Assembly: GCF_000153125.2 (NCBI RefSeq)
Contig: NZ_CM002299.1
Coordinates: 1,054,809 to 1,118,808 of the forward strand
Source of the DNA: Congregibacter litoralis KT71
Lineage (GTDB): Bacteria; Pseudomonadota; Gammaproteobacteria; Pseudomonadales; Halieaceae
Direction: 5' to 3'
DNA length: 64,000 bases
Each line of letters starts with the position of its first letter. Position 1 is the first letter of the stretch. The position numbers and the translations under genes were made by a program. Shown piece after piece: positions 1-8,298 of this stretch. Below the pieces are notes generated by a model. That model had not been told where the DNA came from, ran no database searches, and saw only the letters and a program-made list of their open reading frames with translations.

Positions 1-911
1 TGCAGTATCCCGGACTCGCAGCGGTTATCGACGATGATTTTGATGCCGTTGTACGAATGCTGTTGTTGACGCGGTGGATTAAAGCCGGGCGTGAGATCGA
101 TGCCTGGCTTGCCGATATGCGTGAACAGCTTCATCACGAAATCGATTACCAGCGGGAAGCGCAAATGACCCGGGACGCCGGTCGCCGTTTTGCCGGCGAT
201 ACCCGTTTTCACGTGCCGGCAGTTATTGACGACTACTCCGGCGACACGATGCTGGCATTGGAGTACGTCGACGGCTATCGCGTCACGGATTCCGCGGTAT
301 CGGCCCTCTCCCAATCCCGTCGCAACGCCCTCGGTGAGGCGATGCTGGAGCTGTTTTTTATCGAGCTCTACGACTGGGGCGTGCTCCAGACCGATCCCAA
401 TTTTGGCAACTACCTCATCCGCAGCGACGATTCTGCAGACAGTCTTGTTCTTCTGGACTTCGGCTCTACCCTCGCCTGCGACGACGACTTCCGGCGGCAC
501 TTCGGGGACGCGATTGCCGCGGGTCAGACCGGTGATCGTGAGCTTCTTGCCGAGAGTCTTGTGGGTCTTGGTTGCCTCCGGGAGGATGCGACGGAATTTG
601 CCCGGAAGAGCTTTTGCGAATTTTGTGAGATGCTCCTTGAGCCTCTGGCTCACCCCGAGAACCTGCCACAGGAGTACCTCAACAAGGACGGAGAGTATTG
701 CTGGGGACGATCACGTTTGATGCAGCGGGTCGGCAAGCACGCGGCAAACTCGGCGGCGACCCGGCATTTTGCGACACCCTCCCGTGACTTCGCCCTCATT
801 GTGCGCAAGCTGACAGGGGTGTTCACCTTCATTACCGTCCTCAATGCAGAGTTTAATGGTCACGAGATTGCACATCGCTACATCGATGACTGGATCACGG
901 AGGGCGCGTAA
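1..911 (+). CDS. UbiB/ADCK3 (AarF) family atypical kinase, 5' truncated by window edge
   Basis: The reading frame is open from base 3, so the gene enters from outside the window; about 303 codons are visible. The first visible residues, QYPG, match the end of the lysine-bearing strand of ABC1/UbiB kinases. Further on it has the catalytic-loop variant QTDPNFGNY and a metal-binding DFG. The QTDPN form (instead of HADPHPGN) is the one seen in COQ8/ADCK3 proteins, which support ubiquinone biosynthesis as ATPases/kinases at the membrane. The gene stops 2 bases before a paralogue that starts at 914, so the two are almost certainly cotranscribed. An ATG at 57 is internal and not the start. The precise substrate is unknown. 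Family assignment is confident. Confidence 0.88.
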   Translation, partial: QYPGLAAVIDDDFDAVVRMLLLTRWIKAGREIDAWLADMREQLHHEIDYQREAQMTRDAGRRFAGDTRFHVPAVIDDYSGDTMLALEYVDGYRVTDSAVSALSQSRRNALGEAMLELFFIELYDWGVLQTDPNFGNYLIRSDDSADSLVLLDFGSTLACDDDFRRHFGDAIAAGQTGDRELLAESLVGLGCLREDATEFARKSFCEFCEMLLEPLAHPENLPQEYLNKDGEYCWGRSRLMQRVGKHAANSAATRHFATPSRDFALIVRKLTGVFTFITVLNAEFNGHEIAHRYIDDWITEGA

Positions 912-913
912 TC

Positions 914-2242
914 ATGGCAGGGTCCGATGACAAATCACGGTCAAAGGGCAAAGCGGTCCCCGCCAGTCGCGCGGGACGCTTTGCCAAGGTTGCGCGCCTG
1001 GCGGGCGGTGTCGCCGGTGGGATGCTTGCCGAGGGCGCCCGGCAGATTCGGGCGGGCAATCGACCGAGCAAGCGCGATCTTCTCCTGACGCCGGGTAACG
1101 CCCGGCGGGTGACCAGGCAGCTCTCGGAGATGCGTGGTGCAGCCATGAAGCTGGGACAGATCCTGTCCATGGATTCCGGCGAGCTGTTGCCCAAAGAGCT
1201 TACGGATATTCTGGCGAGCCTCCGATCCGATGGCACGAGTATGCCCGACTCGCAGCTGGAGGAAGCCATGACCGAAGCCTATGGCCCGGATTGGGAAACG
1301 GAATTCCGGGTGTTTGACCGCTATCCTATTGCCGCGGCATCCATCGGCCAGGTGCATCGTGCTGTGGGCCACGACGGTACCGAGCTGGCGTTGAAGATTC
1401 AGTATCCCGGCGTCGGCAAAAGCATTAACAGTGATGTCGACAATATTGCCACGGTACTGCGTATTTCCGGTCTGCTTCCCGAGGAGGCCGATCTTCAGCC
1501 TTTCCTGGATGATGCTAAACGGCAGCTCAGGGATGAGGCCAATTACCTCAAGGAGGCGGAGTTTCTTCGACGTTTTAATGAAGTGCTGGGTGATGATGAG
1601 CGTTTTATCTTGCCGGAGCTGGTGCCTCAGCTGACGCGCAAAACGGTGCTGGCCATGACCTATGTCGCCGGTGGTCCCATTGATGCCATCGCCCGGCGGC
1701 CGCAGGAGGAGCGCGATCGCGTCGTGTCCGCGCTTGTAGAGCTGCTTCTCACAGAGCTCTTTGAGCTACGCATGGTGCAGACGGATCCTAACTTCGCCAA
1801 CTACCAGTATCGTTGGTCCACGGGAGAAATCGTGCTTCTGGACTTCGGTGCCACCCGGGATTTCAAAGTTCGATTCGTGAACAACTATCGCAAGCTCGCT
1901 GCCGCCGCCGTGGAGGGAGATCGCGACGCCATGGCCGTGGCCGCCGAGAAAGTCGGTTATTCCATGGGGGATGAGGACTCCCGCTACCGGGAGCTTGTAT
2001 TGGAGTTGCTGCTCCTGGCCCTGGAGCCTCTTCGGGAAGACAGGCCCTATGATTTTGGCGGCTCCACCATGCCCGAGCGCCTGGGAGAGCTGGGCAAGAA
2101 AGCGACGGATTATGCCGATTTCTGGCACGCCCCGCCGACGGATGTCGTGTACTTCCATCGCAAGCTTGGAGGCATATTCATGCTGGCAGCGCGTATGGAT
2201 GCACGGGTCAATGTGCACGCCTTGATGCAGCGCTGGCTCTGA
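914..2242 (+). CDS. UbiB/ADCK3 (AarF) family atypical kinase
   Basis: A 442-aa protein with all hallmarks of the ABC1/ADCK3 family: a KLGQ (KxGQ) signature at about 79-82, an Ala-rich loop AAASIGQVH at about 140-148, the ATP-site lysine in LALKIQYPG (K161), the catalytic loop QTDPNFANY at about 289-297 and DFG at about 310. The GGAGG-like sequence about 10 bases before the ATG supports this start. It follows the truncated paralogue with a 2-base gap, so it looks like a tandem duplication or a two-subunit arrangement. Members support quinone biosynthesis as membrane-associated ATPases. Next to photolyases and oxidoreductases, a role in membrane redox homeostasis under light is plausible but inferred. 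Confidence 0.9.
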   Translation: MAGSDDKSRSKGKAVPASRAGRFAKVARLAGGVAGGMLAEGARQIRAGNRPSKRDLLLTPGNARRVTRQLSEMRGAAMKLGQILSMDSGELLPKELTDILASLRSDGTSMPDSQLEEAMTEAYGPDWETEFRVFDRYPIAAASIGQVHRAVGHDGTELALKIQYPGVGKSINSDVDNIATVLRISGLLPEEADLQPFLDDAKRQLRDEANYLKEAEFLRRFNEVLGDDERFILPELVPQLTRKTVLAMTYVAGGPIDAIARRPQEERDRVVSALVELLLTELFELRMVQTDPNFANYQYRWSTGEIVLLDFGATRDFKVRFVNNYRKLAAAAVEGDRDAMAVAAEKVGYSMGDEDSRYRELVLELLLLALEPLREDRPYDFGGSTMPERLGELGKKATDYADFWHAPPTDVVYFHRKLGGIFMLAARMDARVNVHALMQRWL

Positions 2243-2287
2243 GCCCGCTATCGTCTTTCTCTCAATCAGTCAGCACGAGTGGTCCGT

Positions 2288-3820
2288 ATGAGTAGCAAAA
2301 CCCTCCGATTGGTATTGGGAGACCAGCTGTCTCTTGAAAACCCTGTGCTGGTGAACGCGGATCCTGACCGGGACTGTGTTCTCCTCGCCGAGGTGGCTGA
2401 GGAAGCCAGCTATGTCACCCATAATCGTCATAAGATCGTGCTTATCTTCAGCGCCATGCGGCATTTCGCCGAGCTGCTACGAGAGAAGGGTTTTACGGTT
2501 ATCTATCGAAGCTTTGATGAGGGTGTGTCCTCCCTGCAAGAGGCGGTTGCCGAAGGACTGAAAAAGTCCAAGGCGGAAGCACTGTTGGTGACGGCGCCCG
2601 GCGAGTATCGATTGCTCGAAGTCATGCAGGGCTGGGAGTCGGCACTGGGCGTCTCCGTGGTGCTTCAGGACGACGGGCGCTTTTTGTCATCCATTGATGA
2701 CTTCGAGACCTGGGCGGACGGCCGCAAGCAGCTTCGCATGGAGTACTTTTATCGCGAGATGCGTCGCCGCTATGAACTGCTCATGGATGAGGACGGGGAG
2801 CCCGAGGGCGGTCAATGGAATTACGACGCAGACAATCGCAAGGGTTGGCGTGCCCAGATTGATGTTCCGGAGCGCCCCGCCGTGACCGTCGACAAAGTCA
2901 CCCGGGAGGTCATTGATCTCGTCGAAAAACATTTTCCCGATAACCCCGGCGATTTAAGGGAGTTTCGCCTCGCGGTGACCCGGGAGGACGCTCAGGCGCA
3001 ATTTGACTGGTTCTGCGAGCATGCCCTGGACAACTTCGGTACCTACCAGGATGCGCTGGCGGAGGAGTCACCGTGGATGTTCCACGGCTTGATTTCCATG
3101 TATCTCAATATTGGTTTACTGGAACCCCTCGCCGTTTGCCAGCAGGTCGAGGCGGCATGGCGAAGGGGCGATTGCTCTCTGTCGGGGGCTGAAGGCTTTA
3201 TTCGTCAGGTACTGGGGTGGCGGGAGTACGTCCGGGGTGTGTATTGGCACGCCATGCCCGACTATGCAAAGCGCAATACCTTTGACGCCAAGCGATCCCT
3301 GCCCGCCTGGTTCTGGAGTGGAGATACCGATATGCGGTGCCTCTCCCAGGCACTCAAACAGAGCCTGGATCTGGGTTACGCGCATCACATCCAGCGCCTG
3401 ATGGTAATCGGCAACTTTGCCCTGCTTGCGGGCTTGGATGTGAGCGAAGTGTGTGACTGGTACCTGGCGGTCTACGTGGATGCCTTTGAGTGGGTGGAGT
3501 TACCTAACACTCTGGGCATGGCCCTCCATGGCGACAAAGGCCTCATGGCGAGCAAACCCTACGCGGCTTCGGGAAAATACATTCAGCGTCAGGGTAATCA
3601 CTGCAAGGCCTGTCGCTACGATCCCAAGGAGACCACGGGAGAGGGCGCCTGCCCCTACAACAGTCTCTACTGGCATTTTATTGACCGTCACCAGGAGTAC
3701 CTCACCAGGAACGCGCGGATGGGTCTCATTATCGGCGGCTGGAAAAAGCGCAAGGCGGAGGACCGCGATGCCATTGTCCGGTGGGGCGATCGGATTCTGG
3801 CGACGGTGCTTGATGCCTGA
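2288..3820 (+). CDS. Fe-S cryptochrome/photolyase (FeS-BCP; PhrB/CryB type)
   Basis: A 510-aa deoxyribodipyrimidine photolyase-related protein of the class typified by Agrobacterium PhrB, a (6-4) photolyase, and Rhodobacter CryB. Such enzymes use FAD, a lumazine antenna and a [4Fe-4S] cluster to repair UV photoproducts or to sense light. The N-terminus (KTLRLVLGDQLS) fits the family's alpha/beta domain. The C-terminal part carries the cysteine cluster NHCKACRY ... GEGACPYN expected for three of the four Fe-S ligands, and RQVLGWREYVRG belongs to the FAD domain. A GTG at 2279 is possible, but the ATG at 2288 (MSSKTLR) is preferred. Its stop abuts a convergent DUF2256 gene. Substrate, (6-4) photoproduct or CPD, is not decided by sequence alone. 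Confidence 0.93.
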   Translation: MSSKTLRLVLGDQLSLENPVLVNADPDRDCVLLAEVAEEASYVTHNRHKIVLIFSAMRHFAELLREKGFTVIYRSFDEGVSSLQEAVAEGLKKSKAEALLVTAPGEYRLLEVMQGWESALGVSVVLQDDGRFLSSIDDFETWADGRKQLRMEYFYREMRRRYELLMDEDGEPEGGQWNYDADNRKGWRAQIDVPERPAVTVDKVTREVIDLVEKHFPDNPGDLREFRLAVTREDAQAQFDWFCEHALDNFGTYQDALAEESPWMFHGLISMYLNIGLLEPLAVCQQVEAAWRRGDCSLSGAEGFIRQVLGWREYVRGVYWHAMPDYAKRNTFDAKRSLPAWFWSGDTDMRCLSQALKQSLDLGYAHHIQRLMVIGNFALLAGLDVSEVCDWYLAVYVDAFEWVELPNTLGMALHGDKGLMASKPYAASGKYIQRQGNHCKACRYDPKETTGEGACPYNSLYWHFIDRHQEYLTRNARMGLIIGGWKKRKAEDRDAIVRWGDRILATVLDA

Positions 3821-4015
3821 TTAAGCCCGGTCCCTGCGGCGACTGCGCTCGCCGGAGCATCGCCGGGAGCAGTAGACAATCTCGTCCCAGTTGTTTTTCC
3901 ACCGCGCCCGCCACAGAAAAGGCCGGTCGCAGACCGGACAGACTTTTTCGGGTTTGGGGTTCTTGGCCTGCCGCCGACCTTTGGGCGAGACCGCGTTCTG
4001 GCGCCGTGCTTTCAT
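3821..4015 (-). CDS. DUF2256 small cysteine protein
   Basis: A 64-aa basic protein with paired cysteines, KVCPVCDRPF and YCSRRCSGER, and the tryptophan-rich linker WRARWKNNWDE, which is the DUF2256 pattern. The two CxxC/CxxxC pairs suggest a small zinc ribbon. Members are commonly found beside photolyase and cryptochrome genes, and that is the case here. Its ATG overlaps the stop of the DASH cryptochrome gene (ATGA), so the two are translationally coupled on the minus strand. Its stop codon touches the convergent Fe-S photolyase stop without any intergenic base. Function is unknown; association with light-dependent DNA repair is inferred only from context. Confidence 0.85.
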   Translation of the reverse strand: MKARRQNAVSPKGRRQAKNPKPEKVCPVCDRPFLWRARWKNNWDEIVYCSRRCSGERSRRRDRA

Positions 4016-5316
4016 GAGCCCGTTGGATTGATGGGCCAGTCCGCGGCGTCGGTCACGTACATGGGCTGGGCCGCACGCTCACCATCCCACTTTGCGATGA
4101 ACACGCCATCAGGGTCGTATTGGGCCGTTTGTTTTTCGATGTTAAACGCCCGTCCCCCCCGGGGGTCCGCGCCCACGCCGGCGATGTATTGCCAGTTGCC
4201 GTAATTGCTTCCAACATCGTAATCAATGAGGTGCTTTTCGAAGAACGCGGCCCCATAGCGCCAGTCGATGCCGAAGTCGTGAATGAGACAGCTCGCCGCG
4301 ATCTGACGCCCCCGGTTGCTCATCCACCCCGTGGCTACGAGCTGATGCATAAGGGCGTTGACCAAGGGATGATTCGTATCGCCGGCGCACCAGCGGGCAA
4401 AATTCCGGGGCTCAAAAGTGCAGCGGGACACTTTGCCTTCGCGGCCTCCATGACGAAACAACGACACGCCATCCTGTAGCGCCCGATGGAAAAAGTATTC
4501 CCGCCAGAGGAGTTCAAAGACCAGCCAGTAGGTGGATTCATTGGCTCCCTCCTGGGCTTCATGCTCATGGACCGCCGCCGCTACCTCCCGCGCCGACAAA
4601 CTTCCCAGGGCCAGCCATGGGGACAGGGTGGAGCTGCCCTCGAGGGGATCAAGACAATTGCGTGTTTCTTTGTAAGAACGGATCGCGCCGCTGTGGAGAA
4701 ATTGCTTCAGGCGTCGCTGCCCCGCGCTGCTGCCGCCCCGCAGGGGCAGTCCCACGGGGGGCTTGACCGCCGCGTCAGGGATGCGATGAAAGGTCACGGC
4801 GGGTGGGGGCGGCAGTTGAGGCAGGTCCCGGGAAGGTTTTAGAGGCTCGAGATTTTTCTCGACCTTACGCCGGAAAGGCGAAAAACTTCTGGGGAGTTCG
4901 GGGCATAGTGCCTTGATGTCTGATCGACGGAACAGGGTGTTCCCTGCGTGCTCGGTCACAGGGATATGGAGTCGCTCCCGGAGAACGCGAACTGCCCGCG
5001 TCTCATAGCTTCCCGCGCACTGACTTGCGTGCACGGCGTCAACACCATAATCCCGCACGAGGTCGGGTATCACCAGCTCCGGTGACCCCTGGAGCACCAG
5101 AAGACTTTGTCCCAGGGGCTGAAGATCGTCCTGGAGGGCCTTCAGGCTCTCGGTGATAAAGCGCTCCCGCTGTTCGCCCAGACCCTGGGTGTTACACCAG
5201 GCTCGCTGGAGCGGCCAGAGGTACAGCAGCAGGAGCTCATCCGCCTTGGCGGCCTCGACGAGTCCCGGGTTGTCGTGTAGTCGCAGGTCATTGCGAAACC
5301 AGTAAATAGCGCGCAT
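4012..5316 (-). CDS. Cryptochrome DASH-type photolyase
   Basis: A 434-aa FAD-binding photolyase/cryptochrome. The N-terminal photolyase domain starts MRAIYWFRNDLRLHDN. The FAD domain shows YKETRN, LSPWLALGSLSAR, ELLWREYFF, MSNRGRQ and the C-terminal GNWQYIAGVGADPRGGR and FNIEKQ stretches, all typical of CRY-DASH proteins. These repair cyclobutane dimers, mainly in single-stranded DNA, and may signal blue light. It heads a two-gene minus-strand operon with the DUF2256 gene, and is divergent from the OYE gene at 5466 across a 149-base promoter region. It differs in family from the neighbouring Fe-S photolyase, so the two are complementary rather than duplicates. Confidence 0.94.
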   Translation of the reverse strand: MRAIYWFRNDLRLHDNPGLVEAAKADELLLLYLWPLQRAWCNTQGLGEQRERFITESLKALQDDLQPLGQSLLVLQGSPELVIPDLVRDYGVDAVHASQCAGSYETRAVRVLRERLHIPVTEHAGNTLFRRSDIKALCPELPRSFSPFRRKVEKNLEPLKPSRDLPQLPPPPAVTFHRIPDAAVKPPVGLPLRGGSSAGQRRLKQFLHSGAIRSYKETRNCLDPLEGSSTLSPWLALGSLSAREVAAAVHEHEAQEGANESTYWLVFELLWREYFFHRALQDGVSLFRHGGREGKVSRCTFEPRNFARWCAGDTNHPLVNALMHQLVATGWMSNRGRQIAASCLIHDFGIDWRYGAAFFEKHLIDYDVGSNYGNWQYIAGVGADPRGGRAFNIEKQTAQYDPDGVFIAKWDGERAAQPMYVTDAADWPINPTGS

Positions 5317-5338
5317 GGAAAACTCGGTGTTGGGTATA

Positions 5339-5349
5339 GTAGTAACTAC
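5339..5349. promoter_or_regulatory. Perfect short palindrome in the cryptochrome-DASH promoter region
   Basis: GTAGT-A-ACTAC is a perfect inverted repeat 22 bases upstream of the DASH ATG. On the minus strand it overlaps a TACTAT hexamer that could serve as a -10 element. It could be an operator for a light- or stress-responsive regulator, but no regulator gene is in the window and the palindrome is short. Confidence 0.3.
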
Positions 5350-5465
5350 GCAGTGAACGGGCGCTCAGATGGAAATTTGTCGGGGCCTGAGCTAGGCTTC
5401 GCGCGCCGGCATTGCCGTGATCGCAGTTTTTTACCGTTTTTCCCAGCCTGAACCATGGAGTTCGC

Positions 5466-6575
5466 ATGTCCGATAACAGTGCCCTGTTTACGCCTTTTAC
5501 CCTTGGCAAGCTTGAGCTGCCCAATCGCATCGTTATGGCGCCCATGACGCGGAATATGTCTCCGGACAATGTGCCCCACGAGCAAGTGGTGGATTACTAC
5601 CGACGCCACGCCGCGGGAGGAACCGGACTGATTTTGACCGAGGGGACCTGCATCAATCACATCGCGGCGAGCGGATACCCCGGTGTGCCCTATTTCTGGG
5701 GTGAGGAGCGTCTTGAGGGCTGGAAGAGGGTCGCGGAGGCGGTTCATAAGGAAGGTGGCAAGATCGCACCCCAGCTGTGGCATGTGGGTGGCGTTCGACG
5801 CGCCGGCACGCCGCCTGAGGGTGATGTTCCCGGCTACGCACCCTCGGGTATGGGCGTCCCGGGCAAAGTGCGCTGTCACATAATGACCCAGGAAGACATC
5901 GACGATGTCGTTCGGGCCTATGCCGAGGGTGCACGGGATGCCAAAGCCTGCGGCTTTGATGCCATTGAGCTTCACGGCGCCCACGGCTACCTCATCGACC
6001 AATTCTTCTGGGAAGCCACCAACCAGCGGGACGATCACTACGCGGGATCCATGGATAACCGGGGTCGCTTTGCCTGTGAAATCATTGCGGCCTGCCGTGA
6101 CGCCGTGGGACCTGATTTCCCCATTGCCCTGCGCTGGTCGCAATGGAAGCAGCAGGATTACACCGCGCGATTAGCACCCACGCCCCAGCTGCTGGAGCAG
6201 TTCCTGACACCTTTATCCGAGGCGGGCGTCGATATTTTTCACTGTTCCCAGCGCCGTTTCTGGGAGCCGGAGTTCGAGGGTTCCGAGCTGAACCTCGCGG
6301 GGTGGACGAAGAAAATTACGGGGAAGCCCACGATCACCGTGGGTAGTGTCGGCTTGAATGCAGACTTTATTCCAGCGCCCGGTGAGACCTCCTTCCGGGA
6401 AGCGGAGACCGCTTCTCTGGATGATCTCGTAGCGCGTCTTGAAGCCGGGGAGTTCGATCTGGTGGCCGTGGGGCGGGCCATGCTGGCGAACGCTGACTGG
6501 GCGAATAAAGTCCGTGAAGGTGACAACGAGGGCCTGGTGCCCTTCAGAAAAGAAATGTTGGGCGTGTTGAACTGA
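5466..6575 (+). CDS. Old Yellow Enzyme family NADH:flavin oxidoreductase
   Basis: A 369-aa FMN-dependent ene-reductase-like protein (OYE/NemA class) with an (alpha/beta)8 barrel. Visible signatures are LFTPFTLGKLELPNRIVMAP at the N-terminus, QLWHVGG at about 103-109, [14 protein letters not shown] with the substrate-binding HxxH-type region, NQRDDHYAGS, and the C-terminal phosphate-binding segment VAVGRAMLAN. These enzymes reduce activated C=C bonds of electrophiles such as enones, quinones and nitro compounds with NAD(P)H. GGAG five bases before the ATG supports the start. The gene is divergent from the cryptochrome operon, which suggests shared stress or light regulation (inference). The physiological substrate is unknown. 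Confidence 0.92.
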   Translation: MSDNSALFTPFTLGKLELPNRIVMAPMTRNMSPDNVPHEQVVDYYRRHAAGGTGLILTEGTCINHIAASGYPGVPYFWGEERLEGWKRVAEAVHKEGGKIAPQLWHVGGVRRAGTPPEGDVPGYAPSGMGVPGKVRCHIMTQEDIDDVVRAYAEGARDAKACGFDAIELHGAHGYLIDQFFWEATNQRDDHYAGSMDNRGRFACEIIAACRDAVGPDFPIALRWSQWKQQDYTARLAPTPQLLEQFLTPLSEAGVDIFHCSQRRFWEPEFEGSELNLAGWTKKITGKPTITVGSVGLNADFIPAPGETSFREAETASLDDLVARLEAGEFDLVAVGRAMLANADWANKVREGDNEGLVPFRKEMLGVLN

Positions 6576-6603
6576 GGCTTTTTAGGGGCCCAGAGTTTTT
6601 TCT

Positions 6604-6661
6604 GGCTAAGGGGTTCTTCCTGGCTGGCTAAGGGCTTCTTCCTGGTTAAGGGCTTCTTCAA
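6604..6661. repeat. Three imperfect 18-bp tandem repeats with a 4-bp GGCT insertion
   Basis: Units at 6604-6621, 6626-6643 and 6644-6661 follow the pattern GGCTAAGGG(C/G)TTCTTCCT. Units 1 and 2 are separated by an extra GGCT. On the minus strand they encode EEALNQ and EEALSQ at the end of the small membrane protein. The 4-bp insertion shifts the frame and brings in the stop codon at 6606. Confidence 0.85.
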
Positions 6662-7061
6662 GCGCTGCAATATGCAGCTGTAGTTGGCGGTTTTTGACGC
6701 GCAGGGCGTTCACGGACGATTGGTCGGTGCGCCAGGTTGCGGTTCCCGTATCGTTGGGAATGCCTGGATACTCGAGTACCGTTGCCGGAGGGGGGGCAGG
6801 CGCTTTGCCGCCCAGCTTGATCTCAGATTGGCTCCAGGCCAGATAGCTGAACGCGGCACTGCCAACGAGGAGCAACACCGTGGCCAGGTGCTGCCACATG
6901 CGCCGGTGACTCTGACTTGTGGACCTGAGGGTTGCCGGGCTCTCGGTAGCCTCATCCAGAAATCCGTCTTGTCGCTGCTGCGGTGTGTCCGCGAGGGGCG
7001 CGAGGTTGGCGGCCTCGATCAGCGCATCGCTCAGCCATAGATTGCTCACACGTTGCTGCAT
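6606..7061 (-). CDS. Hypothetical single-pass membrane protein
   Basis: I do not recognise a family for this 151-aa protein. It has a soluble N-terminal part (about 1-55), one clear transmembrane helix (HLATVLLLVGSAAFSYLAW, about 57-75), a proline-rich linker (APAPPPATV) and a C-terminal helix rich in Glu/Gln ending in a short 6-residue repeat. GGAG six bases before the ATG supports the start. It overlaps the end of the upstream diguanylate cyclase gene by 16 bases, so the two are translated as a pair under the sigma-54 promoter at 8062-8080. A membrane partner or localiser of the cyclase is possible but not shown. Confidence 0.7.
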   Translation of the reverse strand: MQQRVSNLWLSDALIEAANLAPLADTPQQRQDGFLDEATESPATLRSTSQSHRRMWQHLATVLLLVGSAAFSYLAWSQSEIKLGGKAPAPPPATVLEYPGIPNDTGTATWRTDQSSVNALRVKNRQLQLHIAALEEALNQEEALSQPGRTP

Positions 7062-8005
7062 ATCGCTCCGCGTCCATTGGCCTTGGCGTGATAAAGATGG
7101 GTGTCGGCGCGTTGGAGCAGGGTACTTTCTGTGTCTCCTGCATGGTAACTGGCAATACCAATGCTGACGTCAGGGCGCAGTCCTTCGCCGTGTTCTCCAA
7201 GGCCGAAATCCTCACTGCTGATGCGCTTGAGATTCGCGCGGATTTGTTTGGCGGCTTCTCTTGCCCCCGGGAGATCCGTGTGGGGCAGCAGGATAGTGAA
7301 CTCATCGCCGCCGTAGCGAAACAGCAGGTCCGAGCCTCGCGTGCTTCTCTTGAACACATTCGCAATGGTTCGCAGTACGTGGTCGCCGCCGAGGTGTCCC
7401 AGTCTGTCGTTGATTTTCTTGAAATGATCGACGTCGATCATCATCAGGGCCAAGGGGCTGTTGTGGCGCCGCGTGCGCGAAAGCTCGCGCTCGATCCACT
7501 TGTGCAACGACAGGCGATTACCCAGGCCCGTCAGGGAATCCTGGTTCACCATGGACTCCAAGGTCTGATACTCGATGGCTGCACGGAGGCAGCGCGCCAC
7601 GGTGCCCAGGGCCTGTTCGATACTCAGCAGCTCGCTCTCGCTGAAGCGCTCGCGGCGGCAGAGCGAGACGCGGCCCAGCTCCATGCTGTCTAGGGTGAGG
7701 GTGTAGTTGGCGCTGTGGTGGCGGCGAGTCCCGAAGCGAAGCTCGGCACCATCGCCGACGGCCTCATAGGTCATGCCATCTGCAAGCCCCAGATCTGAAC
7801 ACCAGCTAAAGAACATAGACGCAATGGTGTCGACATTGTTGCTGCCAATGAGGCGCTGCATTAACAGCAGTTGCTGTTCTGCACCGTCACTCCAGCGGCC
7901 CGGGAGGTTGGCGAGGGCTTCACCCGTAGGCAGCGCCGTCGCGGTGTGCCCCGGTGAGCGTGTCTCAGGGTCGAGCTTGCTGTGCAGGGGGATGACTTTT
8001 TTCAT
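7046..8005 (-). CDS. Diguanylate cyclase with N-terminal GAF-like sensor region
   Basis: A 319-aa cytoplasmic protein that should synthesise c-di-GMP from two GTP. The C-terminal GGDEF domain begins at DSLTGLGNR and carries MIDVDHFKKIND, the intact active-site motif YGGDEF (about 231-236) and an inhibitory I-site RGSD exactly five residues before it. The N-terminal 150 residues look like a GAF-type sensor fold (weak inference). An upstream TTG at 8053 would extend it, but this lies at the predicted transcription start of a sigma-54 promoter and has no ribosome-binding site; the ATG at 8005 has GAGG/AAGG upstream. It lies downstream of flgAMN on the same strand and is followed by an overlapping membrane-protein gene. 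The promoter places it in the flagellar regulon. Confidence 0.9.
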   Translation of the reverse strand: MKKVIPLHSKLDPETRSPGHTATALPTGEALANLPGRWSDGAEQQLLLMQRLIGSNNVDTIASMFFSWCSDLGLADGMTYEAVGDGAELRFGTRRHHSANYTLTLDSMELGRVSLCRRERFSESELLSIEQALGTVARCLRAAIEYQTLESMVNQDSLTGLGNRLSLHKWIERELSRTRRHNSPLALMMIDVDHFKKINDRLGHLGGDHVLRTIANVFKRSTRGSDLLFRYGGDEFTILLPHTDLPGAREAAKQIRANLKRISSEDFGLGEHGEGLRPDVSIGIASYHAGDTESTLLQRADTHLYHAKANGRGAICSNV

Positions 8006-8061
8006 TGCCTTGGCCTCATCGCCGTCTTCGGGAGCGGTCGTTATCTGCGTCAAGGTCTACA

Positions 8062-8080
8062 ATGCAAAGCTTGTGCCAGT
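8062..8080 (-). promoter_or_regulatory. Sigma-54 promoter of the diguanylate cyclase operon
   Basis: On the minus strand the sequence reads TGGCACA-AGCT-TTGCA, with GG and GC separated by exactly 10 bases. This is almost a perfect match to the RpoN consensus TGGCACG-N4-TTGCA. Transcription would start near 8053, giving a leader of about 48 bases to the ATG at 8005. Confidence 0.85.
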
Positions 8081-8245
8081 TATTTTTTTAGAAATTAGGC
8101 TATTTTGCCTGTTCTTTTGAGGATTTTTGCCGGATTTATGGCAAGGCCAAGATAGGCGACAGGAAAATGACAGTCAGACGGCATCGTATCGCCGCCCCTT
8201 GGCCGCCGTCGTCAAAAAATTGCCGGCTATGGTTTTGAGCGAAGT

Positions 8246-8263
8246 GCTGGCTGAATTGCCAGC
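8246..8263. repeat. Inverted repeat GCTGGC-N6-GCCAGC downstream of flgN
   Basis: A perfect 6-bp stem with a 6-base loop sits 35 bases past the flgN stop and is followed on the plus strand by two more TTGCTGG units up to about 8286. It is placed like a terminator for flgMN but lacks a T tract. The rest of 8081-8298 shows no gene. Confidence 0.4.
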
Positions 8264-8298
8264 TGTATTGCTGGCCGTGTTGCTGGTGAGGGGGGGAA

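Noticed and set aside
7046..8053. TTG start at 8053 for the diguanylate cyclase
   Set aside because: It coincides with the expected transcription start of the sigma-54 promoter and has no ribosome-binding site; the ATG at 8005 is better.
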